Positions 35,152 through 45,800 of a stretch of DNA of 64,000 bases are shown piece after piece; within the stretch, counting starts at the first letter, position 1; every line of letters starts with the position of its first letter. Made by a program: the position numbers and the translations under genes. Source of the DNA: Singulisphaera sp. GP187. GTDB lineage: Bacteria > Planctomycetota > Phycisphaerae > Phycisphaerales > SM1A02. The notes beneath the pieces are model-generated. The model worked only from the letters and a program-made list of their open reading frames with translations. It ran no database searches and was not told the DNA's origin. The stretch lies in NCBI GenBank assembly GCA_945868805.1, contig CAMBMO010000006.1, positions 1 through 64,000 of the forward strand, written 5' to 3'.

Positions 35152-36228
35152 CTATGTCGAGGCGGTCGCGGGGCAATCGTTGATGCGGTCGATCAATCGT
35201 CGAACCAAGCCGAAGTACCTGCGATTGTGACGAAACCAAAGTCGAGGAGTGCCCGCAGGCGCATCATCGCCGTCGAGGTGGGATCCTTGCGTAAATCCAC
35301 CCGACGCGAGAAGATCCTTGAACTCTCTCTCGAACGCGGTACACATTGACGGTTCGAGTGGCGCGTCGAGGCGAATCACGAAGAGGTCGTCGACGTACCG
35401 ACTGGATTGATAGCGACGATAGAAATTCGTGACGATGTCCGCCGCCTCCATTGGCGATGCCGCGATGCGGTACAGGTCTTCGTCTTCGGGGCTAATCCAA
35501 CCATTTTCGTGCATTGATCCTCTGACGAAACGCTCCCAGGCGGTCCAGTAGCCACTCGTATGTCGATCTGCGGTCTCTCCTTCGACGAGGACGATCGGCA
35601 CGATTGCATTGCGACCGCATTGCACAAGTGTGAGCGCTTCAAAGAGTTCGTCCTGAGTTCCGAATCCTCCCGGGAATGCCGCCACCGCATCGGCGCTTCC
35701 CATGAATGCCAGTTTGCGAGTGAAGTAGTAGCGAAATTTGAGCAACTTCGGGTCGTTTGCGATCACAGGATTGGGCTTGTCTTCAAATGGCAATCGAATG
35801 GAGAGTCCAAACGATTGTTCAGGGGTCGGTCCCTCGATTCCAGCTTGCATGATCCCAGGTCCTGCTCCGGTGATGGCCATCCACCCTCGCGCGGCCAGGA
35901 GTCGCGAGAAATCGAACGCGGCGCAATAGTCGGGGTGCTCTCGTGGTGTCCGCGCGCTTCCAAAGATCGCGATCTTGCGTAATGATCGGAAGCGATTGAA
36001 CATCGTAAATCCGGCGCGCATCTCACGCAGTGCCTGACGAACCAGTCTCAGTTCACCCGTCGTCAAGTCGTCGTCGAAGAGCCGAAGCGAAGTGGCAACC
36101 ATCTCGGCGACGAGCAAGCGTCTGTGCTCGTGGTCTAAGTCGTCCGGGCGCGCCAGCGTGGAAAGTTCGATCAGCGAGTCGATCGCGGTGCGGATGTGCG
36201 GCGCGACTCGTGGCAATCTTTCCTTCAT
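35152..36228 (-). CDS. LOG family protein (TIGR00730-like)
   Basis: The 358-residue protein carries the LOG motif PGGFGTQDELFEALT together with the Rossmann-like IAIFGSARTPREHPDY and GAGPGIMQAG. LOG proteins are cytokinin-activating phosphoribohydrolases in plants; bacterial relatives are nucleotide 5'-monophosphate nucleosidases, often mislabelled lysine decarboxylase. An N-terminal helical region of about 80 residues and a C-terminal region of about 90 with FYRRYQSSRYVDDLFVIRL place it in the longer subfamily. The ATG at 36228 overlaps the AsmA-like stop (ATGA), so expression is coupled to an envelope protein. Confidence 0.87.
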   Translation of the reverse strand: MKERLPRVAPHIRTAIDSLIELSTLARPDDLDHEHRRLLVAEMVATSLRLFDDDLTTGELRLVRQALREMRAGFTMFNRFRSLRKIAIFGSARTPREHPDYCAAFDFSRLLAARGWMAITGAGPGIMQAGIEGPTPEQSFGLSIRLPFEDKPNPVIANDPKLLKFRYYFTRKLAFMGSADAVAAFPGGFGTQDELFEALTLVQCGRNAIVPIVLVEGETADRHTSGYWTAWERFVRGSMHENGWISPEDEDLYRIAASPMEAADIVTNFYRRYQSSRYVDDLFVIRLDAPLEPSMCTAFEREFKDLLASGGFTQGSHLDGDDAPAGTPRLWFRHNRRYFGLVRRLIDRINDCPATAST

Positions 36229-39200
36229 CGAAGGGTGCTCGCGACTGGACCACTCGGCTTCAATTGGGGAGGTGGAATGAGACCGGGAAGGGGGGCAATC
36301 GATCCGACAGGTTCGGCAATCGTTCCGCGGACATCGATCTGGAAGAGTTGATTCGTGATGCCACCGAGAATATCGCTGATGATCGGCATTTTTCCACGGT
36401 TTTTCAGGCGAAGCGCCAGTTCGGTCGACTCGGTGTTGAGCCATCCTTCGCCCGCAAGAGAGAGCTCATTGCAGCTCAGATTGAATTCCTGAAATTGCAA
36501 CCGATCCTGATCGATTGTGAAGGCGAAATCTCCCCGCTGCACGACTGGGTTCAGACTCAAGCTCAGTTGCGTGATCTGAAGGATCGCGATTCCGATTGGA
36601 AGTTTCGCTAGTTCGGCTTGCTGGATCGTCGCGCAACCGCGCCCGCGCCGAGTCAAAAGTCCATCGCCATCGCCACTCATGCCGATGCGTGCGTCCACGA
36701 GTCCGGGGTCGAGTGCGGGCGCGGCGCTTGTCATGTCGACGCCGTCGCCTTCGATAATAAGCGCTTCGAGCGGCACCCCGGAGAGAATGATGTCCGTCTC
36801 GTAGGCAAATGGAGGCTTCGTCTCGATCGTCGCGCTCGCCACGATGACTCCGGTGCTGAGGGATCCGTGAAAGTCCGTGATGAGCAGAAATGAATCTTCG
36901 GACTGTTTGCCGAGCCGAGCCGTGATGTCGTCGATCGATCGACCTGCGATGTTGACTCGTGCGTCCGTCACCTCAGCAGAGAAGGAAGTCGACTCGGCAT
37001 CGGTCGAGACTCGCATGTCCATCTCTGCCGTGAAGCGCGAGACGTCCGGCCCGACATTGATCGAGGCGTCGTGAAGAGAGACATTTGCATCGATATCCAG
37101 GTGCGTCAAATCGCCGCGCGTTCCCATTCTCATGTTGACATTCGCCTTGAGGATGTCCCTGCATGCGAAGCCGATCGCGACGAGCGGATCGCGTGCCGCG
37201 ATTGGAAGCGCTCCGATGACATGCTCGCCCGTCCCGATTGCGTGCAATTTCAGATCGAATTCGCCATCGTCGATCTTGCCATCCTCGTCCGTCGACATCC
37301 ATCCGTGCGCGTTGATCGATCCACCTGGAAAGACAGCACGAAAGGGGGAAACCTTTAGTGAATCTCCACGGGCGTTGATGTAGGCGGGCACGGGGAATCC
37401 AAGCGAGAGCCGCGCGTTGGAGCTCCCGAGCGAAAGGTCGAGTAGCCACGCATCGATTTCAAACGACCCCGCGCTCGACCCGGCAGCGATGGAGTAGGCG
37501 AGCTGTGCGTTGTACCGACCCTCGGGACGAAACTCTTCGAGAAAGGACTTCGCCCCCTCAGCATCAATGCGTTCGAAGATCTCATCGATGAGCGGGCCGT
37601 GGATCAGTCCATTCTCGACCCACGCGCTGAGATCCAGCTCGCCGGTGTCTGTTCCGTAACTTCCATCGACACAGATTTGACTTGTCGTACCGCCTGACGA
37701 TCCAATTGTCCCGCTGAGCGAATCGCACCGAATGTGTTCGCCTTCAACGGTCAATGTGCCCGTGTCGAATTTCACTTCGACTTTGCCGGCGGGCAACGTG
37801 ATGCCAAAGACCTTCGGCTCAACCTTGACCGTTGCGAAAGGATCGCCACCACTCGGTGGCGTTTCGATCAAAATTTCGGCGTCGAATCGCCCGGTTGGTT
37901 CGTAGCGATCCCAGAGCTCAGTTGAATTGCCGCGCTTGTCGAACGGAAGCAGATTGATCGCGTAGTCCGCGAGATCGATCGCACTGAGGCGAATCGACAA
38001 GTCCGTCGAATTACCGTCGAGCGAAAGTCGTCCGCTTGCGTCAAGTTTCCCATCCCGACGAAATCCTGTGAATGATCGAACAAAGACAGAGTTCTCCGCG
38101 AGTCTGAAAGAGCCCGAGCAATCATCGAGTCCGAATCCAATCGGCCAGACGATTCCTTCGTCTGCGATGATCTCTTCAGTCGGTACGCTCGGATGAATCG
38201 AGCCTCCCCGCAGTTCGATATCGCAGACCACATCCAGATTGCCGTTCTTTGTGATCTCGATCTCACCGTTGAGGCTGAGGACGCCGAGCGGACTGAGCTG
38301 GGAGATAATCGTCCCCCCGCGCGAGAGCGTCTTTCCAGGCCAACCCATTGCGTTTTCATCTGGTCCAGGCGGGATTGCCATGTACAAGAGCGGATTCAGT
38401 CGATCGTCCTTCAGCGAGAAGTGCAGTTGCGGGCGAACGACCTTGTTCCTGGCGGCGTCGACGAGATCGATTCGACCGTCGAACGTCCCCTTGGCGCCAT
38501 CGAAGGTCTCAAAAGTGATTCCATCTCCGAAGTCGATCCGATCCTCGTAAAGCACTATCTGCCCGCCCTTCGCACGAATTGGATATGGGAAAGTCGTCGC
38601 TAAGAGATCCGCGTGCAAGATGCGAATCGTTCCGGTGATGTCGACATCAACTTCGTTGCTCTCAGCTTGAGCGATATGGAGGTCGAGCGAGAGTCGTCCA
38701 CCTGGAGTGAAGGCACCGTGATTGATGATTCGGCGCAAGTGGCCTGCCCGAGTCGAAAGGTCCGCGATTTCATCAGGGTCAACTGGTGCTCCGGGAGCGG
38801 TCAGTGTCGCGAGACGCGTCTCTGCATTGGAGAGCTCGGAGACAGCCTCGTCAATCTGCTTCGAGTCGAAAAGGACGCCTGCGTTCTGGAGCGATTCAAA
38901 CCCGGCTTGCCAGAAAAGATCAGAGAGCAGTTTTTGTTCGACTTCGGGAAAGCTGTTGAAAAGCGTGTGATCGATAGGAAGAGACTCTGCGCTGATCGAG
39001 AGGTCGACTCCAAGCTCGGGACCCATGTTGGTGATGGATCCGTTGATGATGACGGTCTCACCACCAGGTCCGAATCCTCGGAGATCTGAAATGTGCGCAT
39101 TCGAACCAGCGAAGTCGATATCGGCTTGGATGCCGCGGATCGGATAGGGAAAGTCATCAAATGCTCCCTCGCCGTCGGTGATAATCAGTTTGCCCGAACT

Positions 39201-40568
39201 CGCGAGCGGTTGAGCGATCAGTTCGCCGTTGGAATCTGTTGAAGGAGGCGCACGCGACGCTTCGAGCTCGACTGCGAATGCGAGTTCTTTCACCGTGAAT
39301 GTTCGCATGATCTCTGCGACAGACCGAGGAACTTCGATCGCATTGTTGTGCGTCGCCTTCCCAAGCGAAAACTTCGGAACGGAGAGGTTGAGTTTGAATG
39401 GGGCGACCGCGCGAACTCGCTCGGCCCATTGCATGCGATCCTTCCATTGGAAATCCGATCCCATCAGTGCTCCGAAATCGAGGCTTAGCGATGCACGTAC
39501 GGGAAGAGTCGCGACGCCTTCCGCCCCCGCGGTATTGACGAGCTCGAAGTCCAACCCACGGCACTCAAGCCGAGTTCCGAGCAATTCGAAAGTGCCCGTA
39601 CGCAATCGGATCTGCGGATAACCCCGAGCCGCTGAAATCGCGCCGTTCTCGTAGTGCACCCAAGTCTCGAAAGTATCTAATGGCAGTGTCGCGCGAAAAT
39701 CCGCGAGTTCCAAGAGACAGCGGATTGGTTTGCCCGGTGCCATCGCAAGTGTCGCAGACTTGACCGACCCTGCGGCATCCGCTTGTTCCACGAGTGCACG
39801 AAGTGCTCGCGGCATCGCGAGTCCGAGATTGTCGTCCACGCTCAGTCCCTTCGCCGAGAGTTCGAATGCCAGTGTCGTTTGGTTCCACCATCCTTCAAGA
39901 TGGAACTCCCCATCGGGCTGACGCACATCGATCATGGATACTGATGGATCGACGGGAGACGGTATCAATTCGGCGGTCGTCGTGATTCGGTACATCTCGC
40001 GCACCTGATCCGCCTTCACGCGCTGAAACGAAACTCCACAGTCAACGATGGAGGCGTGTTCGATCATGATCGAATCTCCGCTCGTCTCATTCGACGCGGC
40101 GGGGCGGAGTTTCTGAAAGTTGTAGGTACCTCCGTGATCAGGATCCTCTGTCACCTTCAACAGCAGTCCACTCATTTGAATCCTGCGAATCGTGGTGCGC
40201 CCCCAAACGATAGAGAGCAAGTCGAGTTCGACGTGCAGACGATCGATATGCGCGACTTCACTGCCGGGTCCTTTCCAGTCTGGCGCAAGGAGTCGAACTC
40301 CCTTGATCTCGGCGGCGGCCCAGCCGGTCCATGCGAATGATTCGATCGTGACTGTTCCGCCGGCGGTCTGACCGATCTGAGCAGCGAGATACGAACCGAC
40401 GATTCGTGGGTTCAGTACGACGACGATCAAGGTGCAGAGAACTGCCGCACTACCGCATCCAGTCAGGATGATCGCTCTTCTCCACCGGCGCTTGGTCGGC
40501 ACGGACTTCCCGACCGACTTTGCGTTGGCTTTGGGTGGGCATTTCGGTGAGGAAAAACCATCGTCCAT
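36225..40568 (-). CDS. giant AsmA-like (TamB/DUF3971 type) envelope protein
   Basis: A 1447-residue protein with one N-terminal membrane helix (about residues 31-53) and a very long beta-rich periplasmic part. The early segment IESFAWTGWAAAEIKGVRLL and the late AsmA C-terminal pattern, with LSCNELSLAGEGWLNTE and then IDVRGTIAEPVGSIAPLP, fit the AsmA/TamB/YhdP group. Those proteins form hydrophobic grooves that bridge inner and outer membrane and move phospholipids. Repeated GxxxxHGWMSxD-like and LxxSGRLSLDGNSTDLSIRL-like stretches agree with a repeating beta-taco. Its operon ends with phosphatidylserine synthase, consistent with lipid traffic. Function is inferred from family resemblance. Confidence 0.8.
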   Translation of the reverse strand: MDDGFSSPKCPPKANAKSVGKSVPTKRRWRRAIILTGCGSAAVLCTLIVVVLNPRIVGSYLAAQIGQTAGGTVTIESFAWTGWAAAEIKGVRLLAPDWKGPGSEVAHIDRLHVELDLLSIVWGRTTIRRIQMSGLLLKVTEDPDHGGTYNFQKLRPAASNETSGDSIMIEHASIVDCGVSFQRVKADQVREMYRITTTAELIPSPVDPSVSMIDVRQPDGEFHLEGWWNQTTLAFELSAKGLSVDDNLGLAMPRALRALVEQADAAGSVKSATLAMAPGKPIRCLLELADFRATLPLDTFETWVHYENGAISAARGYPQIRLRTGTFELLGTRLECRGLDFELVNTAGAEGVATLPVRASLSLDFGALMGSDFQWKDRMQWAERVRAVAPFKLNLSVPKFSLGKATHNNAIEVPRSVAEIMRTFTVKELAFAVELEASRAPPSTDSNGELIAQPLASSGKLIITDGEGAFDDFPYPIRGIQADIDFAGSNAHISDLRGFGPGGETVIINGSITNMGPELGVDLSISAESLPIDHTLFNSFPEVEQKLLSDLFWQAGFESLQNAGVLFDSKQIDEAVSELSNAETRLATLTAPGAPVDPDEIADLSTRAGHLRRIINHGAFTPGGRLSLDLHIAQAESNEVDVDITGTIRILHADLLATTFPYPIRAKGGQIVLYEDRIDFGDGITFETFDGAKGTFDGRIDLVDAARNKVVRPQLHFSLKDDRLNPLLYMAIPPGPDENAMGWPGKTLSRGGTIISQLSPLGVLSLNGEIEITKNGNLDVVCDIELRGGSIHPSVPTEEIIADEGIVWPIGFGLDDCSGSFRLAENSVFVRSFTGFRRDGKLDASGRLSLDGNSTDLSIRLSAIDLADYAINLLPFDKRGNSTELWDRYEPTGRFDAEILIETPPSGGDPFATVKVEPKVFGITLPAGKVEVKFDTGTLTVEGEHIRCDSLSGTIGSSGGTTSQICVDGSYGTDTGELDLSAWVENGLIHGPLIDEIFERIDAEGAKSFLEEFRPEGRYNAQLAYSIAAGSSAGSFEIDAWLLDLSLGSSNARLSLGFPVPAYINARGDSLKVSPFRAVFPGGSINAHGWMSTDEDGKIDDGEFDLKLHAIGTGEHVIGALPIAARDPLVAIGFACRDILKANVNMRMGTRGDLTHLDIDANVSLHDASINVGPDVSRFTAEMDMRVSTDAESTSFSAEVTDARVNIAGRSIDDITARLGKQSEDSFLLITDFHGSLSTGVIVASATIETKPPFAYETDIILSGVPLEALIIEGDGVDMTSAAPALDPGLVDARIGMSGDGDGLLTRRGRGCATIQQAELAKLPIGIAILQITQLSLSLNPVVQRGDFAFTIDQDRLQFQEFNLSCNELSLAGEGWLNTESTELALRLKNRGKMPIISDILGGITNQLFQIDVRGTIAEPVGSIAPLPGLIPPPQLKPSGPVASTLR

Positions 40569-40597
40569 AGTTCGCGAGTGATGGTAATACTCATCGC

Positions 40598-40861
40598 ATG
40601 ATTCCTGTGATTCCTGTGATTCCTGTGGATTCCGCCACGCCCGCGACTTCGCTCTTGAGTTCGATCTGGGTGATCATCGAATTCGTAGGGGTTTCTGCCA
40701 TCCTCTTGTTCGTGATATGCATCGCTTTGAATTCGGTCTTGGTTCGTCGCTCGGCCAATCGTTCCGAGCGGCCCATCACGCGTGTCGATCATTCCAGTCG
40801 ACCGCAAGGATGGACAGAGTCAGGTCGACGGGCACGCATCGGTCCAGAGGACCCGTCATGA
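40598..40861 (+). CDS. small single-pass membrane protein
   Basis: An 87-residue protein with a hydrophobic segment of about 25 residues (about 22-46: IWVIIEFVGVSAILLFVICI) and a basic, Arg-rich tail. The first residues MIPVIPVIPVDS come from a 9-bp tandem repeat (40601-40627). Its stop overlaps the ATG of the SDR gene (ATGA at 40858-40861), the main reason to believe it is translated. No family recognised. It diverges from the AsmA-like gene with 29 bases between, so promoters must overlap. Confidence 0.5.
   Translation: MIPVIPVIPVDSATPATSLLSSIWVIIEFVGVSAILLFVICIALNSVLVRRSANRSERPITRVDHSSRPQGWTESGRRARIGPEDPS
40601..40627 (+). repeat. 9-bp tandem repeat, three copies
   Basis: ATTCCTGTG occurs three times in a row at the 5' end of the small membrane protein gene, coding Ile-Pro-Val. 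Confidence 0.9.
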
Positions 40862-41628
40862 ACTCGACGCCTCGGCGCGCAAGAACTCTCGTGACTGGAG
40901 CCGCAGTTCGAGTTGGTCGGGCGATAGCGATCGAGTTCGCCCAACGAGGTCACGATGTTGTTCTCGCGGTGAGGACCATCAACGATGATGCGGTGGCGTC
41001 AGTGGATCTCGTCCGTAGAGCCGCGGCAGAGTCTGGGCACGTTGACGCGAAAATCGAACTTCGCGCTGCGGATCTCGATGATCCATCGGCGGTGTGCGGG
41101 CTTGGAGCGACATTTACCGGTGAATCGCTTGATGTCGTCGTGCACTGCGCAAGCCGCTACGAGTCGCAGCCTCTTGGGTCGATCGAGGCGGAACACGCGC
41201 TCTCTCACTTTCGGGTCAATGCCCTTGCGCCGCTCCTCTTGACTCAAGCAGTGAAGCAACAGTTGGCGAAAAGCGTTCTTCCAGCGGGAGGTGCCGTCGT
41301 CTGCTTCACCGACATGCACGCAGAAGGTCGGATGTACACCGGATATTCGTCATACTTCGCGTCCAAGGGTGCGCTCGGGGCACTCGTCGGAGCCCTCGCG
41401 GTCGAACTCGCGCCGACGATTCGTGTGAATGGGATCGCGCCCGGCGTGGTCGAGTTTCCCGTGAGGTCGGACCCCGGGTTTCAAGCGAGGTACATCGAGC
41501 GCACGCCAATGAAGCGCGCGGGCACCGCGATTGAAGCCGCGAAATGTGTCGCATGGCTGGCGCTCGAAGCATCGTTTATGACTGGGGCGATCGTCCGGCT
41601 CGATGGCGGGCGATGGTTGCAGGCGTGA
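40858..41628 (+). CDS. SDR family NAD(P)-dependent oxidoreductase
   Basis: A 256-residue short-chain dehydrogenase/reductase. It has the cofactor fold RTLVTGAAVRVGRAIAIEFA (a TGxxxxxG variant), VVHCAS in place of NNAG, the catalytic YxxxK in YSSYFASKGALGALV, and the C-terminal VNGIAPGVV and TGAIVRLDGGRW. The ARVGRAIA form resembles pteridine reductase and FolM-like enzymes, so dihydropteridine reduction is one possibility; the substrate is not determined. AGAGGA precedes the ATG and the start overlaps the upstream small gene. Confidence 0.85.
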   Translation: MNSTPRRARTLVTGAAVRVGRAIAIEFAQRGHDVVLAVRTINDDAVASVDLVRRAAAESGHVDAKIELRAADLDDPSAVCGLGATFTGESLDVVVHCASRYESQPLGSIEAEHALSHFRVNALAPLLLTQAVKQQLAKSVLPAGGAVVCFTDMHAEGRMYTGYSSYFASKGALGALVGALAVELAPTIRVNGIAPGVVEFPVRSDPGFQARYIERTPMKRAGTAIEAAKCVAWLALEASFMTGAIVRLDGGRWLQA

Positions 41629-41803
41629 GCGCATTCGGGTGAACGCGACCACTCCATGCAACACCAGCCGTTCGGCGACGGTGGTAAGCACTCCGCGGGT
41701 GCCACGATCCAGGTTGCCCGCGGCGTTTTAGCGATCTGTGTTGGACCGACGCGCGCGGCACAACAACCCACATGAAACCGTTGGGTTGCATTTGCTTCGG
41801 CAC

Positions 41804-42802
41804 TTACTTTTTGGTTGGCTCTGAACTCGAGTGCGCGCTTCCGCTCCATCCGCGTTGTCGCGCGACTTGTCGCCAAGAATGAGCCTGAATCGGATCGCCC
41901 GCTTCATCCCACTTCTGCGCCGATTCAACCGCTGACTGCGCTGAACCGCAGACCTCGGACCACCGTCCCCAAGTCTTCGCCGAGGCGACCTTGTCACCCA
42001 TCGAGAATTGCGCTGCAGAAATCTCCCACGCAATCGCTTCCGTCAGTCTTGCCTGTTCCGGGAGAGCAAGAAGCAGAGTGAGTACTTCTTGATGGCGTGC
42101 GAGTTTGCGAAGTGCCTTCGCCTCTGGAACGCGTAGTTCGTCGACTCGTGGATCGAGCCTGCGTGCTTCGCGTGCGAGATCCAGGGCACCTTGAAAATCG
42201 CCGGTGCTCAGAGCGAGTCCCGAGAGCGCGCTGACCGGCCATGGCGACTTTGGATCGAGCGCTCGTGCAGACGAGAGTCCTACCCGCGCCTCGTCGACTC
42301 GTCCGGCACTGAGCAGTGCGAGCCCCGCAAAGAGTTGATGCTGCGGATTGGCTGGATCAAGTTTGGCAGCACGTTCAAAGAGAACGATCGCGGCGGTCAG
42401 ATCGCCGGCACTCTGCGCTGCGACTCCGGCCGCGTTGTGCAATCCCGCGCTCGGCGGACTCAATTCAACCGCACGGGCATACGCCTTCGCAGCAGCGATG
42501 CGCGAAGCCATTTGTTGCGCGGGGTCGGTGGCCGCAAGTCCACACGCAATCTCGACACGGCCGAGCAATTCGAAGGCATCTCCGCTTTCGGGTGCGACTT
42601 CTGCAAGTCGAGTGGCAATCCTTCGAGCCTCGTCGATACGAGCGTTTCGAAGCGAAGTTTCGACCGCGCCAATAGCCGTGCGCATGGCAGCTGGATCATC
42701 TGGGTTCTCGAGCGGCTGGTCCTGCGATCCGTCGCATCCGCAGGGCGCACCCGTGACGAGCGCGCACGCGAGGAGGAGCATCATGGCTGTTGGGTAGGCC
42801 AT
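41804..42802 (-). CDS. TPR-repeat protein, probable lipoprotein or secreted
   Basis: A 332-residue protein with a hydrophobic signal (MAYPTAMMLLLACALVTGAP followed by CGC, a possible lipobox). The body consists of tetratricopeptide-like helix pairs, for example AYARAVELSPPSAGLHNAAG, IVLFERAAKLDPANPQHQLF and ALDLAREARRLDPRVDELR. TPR solenoids mediate protein contacts; the partner is unknown. ATG 42802 places the signal first; 42844 would add 14 residues. It diverges from valS with a gap of only 28 bases. A CAACCCA/TGGGTTG inverted repeat near 41763-41787 lies between its stop and the convergent SDR. Confidence 0.8.
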   Translation of the reverse strand: MAYPTAMMLLLACALVTGAPCGCDGSQDQPLENPDDPAAMRTAIGAVETSLRNARIDEARRIATRLAEVAPESGDAFELLGRVEIACGLAATDPAQQMASRIAAAKAYARAVELSPPSAGLHNAAGVAAQSAGDLTAAIVLFERAAKLDPANPQHQLFAGLALLSAGRVDEARVGLSSARALDPKSPWPVSALSGLALSTGDFQGALDLAREARRLDPRVDELRVPEAKALRKLARHQEVLTLLLALPEQARLTEAIAWEISAAQFSMGDKVASAKTWGRWSEVCGSAQSAVESAQKWDEAGDPIQAHSWRQVARQRGWSGSAHSSSEPTKK

Positions 42803-42830
42803 TATGGCTGATCTGTAGACTTGGTTTGAT

Positions 42831-45800
42831 ATGTCCGAGATCACGCTTGCGAAATCGTACTCGCCCAGCGAGCACGAACCATCTGTTCTCGCCCGCTGGT
42901 CCAGTGCGAATTGTTTTCATGCATCGCCGACTGATTCTGGCGAGCCCTACTCCATCTTTATTCCGCCGCCAAATGTGACGGCGGCACTTCATCTCGGCCA
43001 CGCGCTCAATAATACTTTGCAAGATGTGTTGATTCGCGTGGCACGCATGCGCGGGATGAACGCGATGTGGATGCCAGGTACAGACCATGCAGGCATCGCC
43101 ACGCAATCGGTCGTCGAGAAGCGCTTGGCGGCGCAGGGCAAGCGTCGGACCGATTTTTCGCGTGAGGAATTTGTGGCAAAGGTGCAAGAGTGGAAGGACG
43201 AGTACGAGTCGACGATTCTCGCGCAGTTGAAAGAGATGGGTGCATCCTGCGACGAAAAGCGCACTCGTTTTACGATGGATCCAGTCTGCACAGCAGCAGT
43301 GCGTGAAGCGTTTTTTCTGCTCTTTCAGGATGGGCTGATCGAACGCGGCAAGCGCATCGTCAATTGGGATCCCGTCTCGCAAACCGCCATTGCCGACGAC
43401 GAAGTCGAAATGGAAGAGGTCGACGGCTTCTTCTATTACTTGCGCTATCCACTCGAAGATGGATCGGGTCATGTCACGGTTGCGACGACTCGACCCGAGA
43501 CGATGCTTGGTGATACAGCGGTCGGCGTGAATCCGCGCGATCCTCGCGCGGCGGGATTACGTGGCAAGCGGGTGCGCCTGCCGATCGTCGACCGAATCAT
43601 TCCGATCGTCGAAGACGATTATGTCGTGATGCCAGTCGCGCTTGGTGGTGATCCAGCAGACGGAAAGTCGTTGTTTGCAAGTGGATTCCTGAAGGTCACG
43701 CCAGCGCACGACCCCAACGACTGGGAACTCGGTCGCCGCCACGGACTTCCTGCGATCAATGTGATGGCACCCGATGCATCGATGAGCGATCGCCATGGTT
43801 GGACGGATGTTTCGCCGGCGGCGCAGGCATTTGTGGGACTCTCGCGTGAAGCCGCGCGCATCGCGATCGTCGAGTGGTTCAAGAAGGCTGGCTTGCTGGA
43901 ATCTGTGAAACCATATCGACATAGTGTGGGTCATGGTTCGCGCAGTCATGTTCCGATCGAGCCGTATCTCTCGGACCAGTGGTATGTGCGAGTCACAGAT
44001 GCACGATTGAGCACAAGTGCGCTTCGTGCGATGGATCCAGCTCAGTTCGATGGCTCGAGGAGTGGACTTGCGGGCGAAGCGCGCGATGGCGACGGAGGAT
44101 TGAAGTTCTTTCCGACGCGCTATGCGAAGACATTTCAGCACTGGCACGAGGGGATTCGTGACTGGTGCATCTCGCGTCAATTGTGGTGGGGGCATCGCAT
44201 TCCCGTCTGGTCGAAGTCGTTCGATGCGGCGACTGCGCCTGCTGCGGGGACGTGGAGTGCGCAGGGTGCGGCGGAGATGCGCCGGACGCTTCCCGATGGA
44301 CAACTTGAACTCTTCGTCTGTTTGCCAGAGTCACTCGATGCCACGCTTGCGCCCGCACTGGCTGCCATTGGATTCGTGCAGGATGCAGATGTGCTCGATA
44401 CGTGGTTTTCTAGCGCACTCTGGCCGATGAGCACGCTCGGTTGGCCGAATTCAGGTCGGTTCGAAATGGACGGGATGCTCGACACATTCAATCCGAGTGC
44501 GGTGCTCTCGACGGCGCGCGAAATCATCACGCTCTGGGTGAGTCGCATGGTGATGTTCAACCGCTACTTCTTGAATGGTCGCTTACCCTTTCGCCACGTC
44601 TTCATTCACTGCATCGTGCAGGATGGATTTGGACAGAAGATGTCCAAGTCGCTCGCCAACGGCGTCGATCCTCGCGACATCATCGCGACCCATGGTGCCG
44701 ATGCGATGCGATTCGTGTTGACGCAGATGTCGACCGCGACGCAAGACGTTCGATTGCCGGTGGATGTGCTCTGTCCTTTCACGCAGGAATCGTTCGCGCC
44801 GAAGACGATCACGACGGATGTCGGTCATGTGGTCGCGGCGCCAGTGCAATCCTGCCCGACTGATCTAGGCAGAGGGGATTTGGGCAGAAAAATGGTGAGC
44901 GCGTATGGATACGCATCGGGAAGTGCAGTGCCGACTGCGGACATGCCACTTGCGCGCAATACTTCAAGCCGATTCGACGCGGGTAGAAACTTCGCCACGA
45001 AATTGTGGAATGCATCGCGATTCGCGCTCGCGCAATTGGGGACGGCGACGCCGTCGAGTGATTCGCCGCCTGCGGTTGTGCCAGTTGCGCTTGCAGACCG
45101 TTGGATACTCGCGCGATTTGCACGTGCGGTCGATGGGATCAACGGATCACTCGCCGAGTACCAGTTCAATCCAGTCGCGGATGCGCTCTACGACTTTGTC
45201 TGGCGCGACTTCTGCGATTGGTATCTCGAAGCGATCAAGCCGACAGTGAAGAACGACCCGGTTCAACAGGCGGTGTTGCGCGGCGTGCTTGACGGCATCT
45301 TGCGCATCATGCATCCAGTGATGCCATTCGTTACCGAAGTGCTCTGGACCCCAGTGAGTGCGATCGCGACCGCGCCAGTTCGCGGACTTGAATTGCCGAC
45401 TTCGCCGTTGGCGGCGACTTCGCGTTGGCCGACGCCTGATGCGTCGCTGAATGACGCACGCGCGATCGAATCATTCGAGCGCGTTCAATCGCTCGTCATT
45501 GCGATTCGCAATGTTCGTGGTGAGCGACAAGTGAACGATCGCAGAAAGATCGTCCTCCACGCGCCGAAAGAGGTTCTCGCCATCGTTGCCGAAGGTGGCG
45601 GAGCCGTCGAGACACTCGCGGGGATCGATCGAGTCGAAGCCATCGGTGCCTCGCCTCGTCCAGCCGATGCCGTTGCCTTCCCGTTCATGGGATCAGAACT
45701 TTGCGCGTCCGCACTTGTCGATGCCGTCGATGTCGGTGCGGAACGCAAACGCCTCGAACAGACGATCGTCGACCGAGTGCGGGTGATTGGTGGTTTCGAA

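Noticed and set aside
41755-41790. Terminator between the SDR and the TPR gene
   Set aside because: CAACCCA/TGGGTTG forms a 7-bp stem but no T-run follows on either strand.
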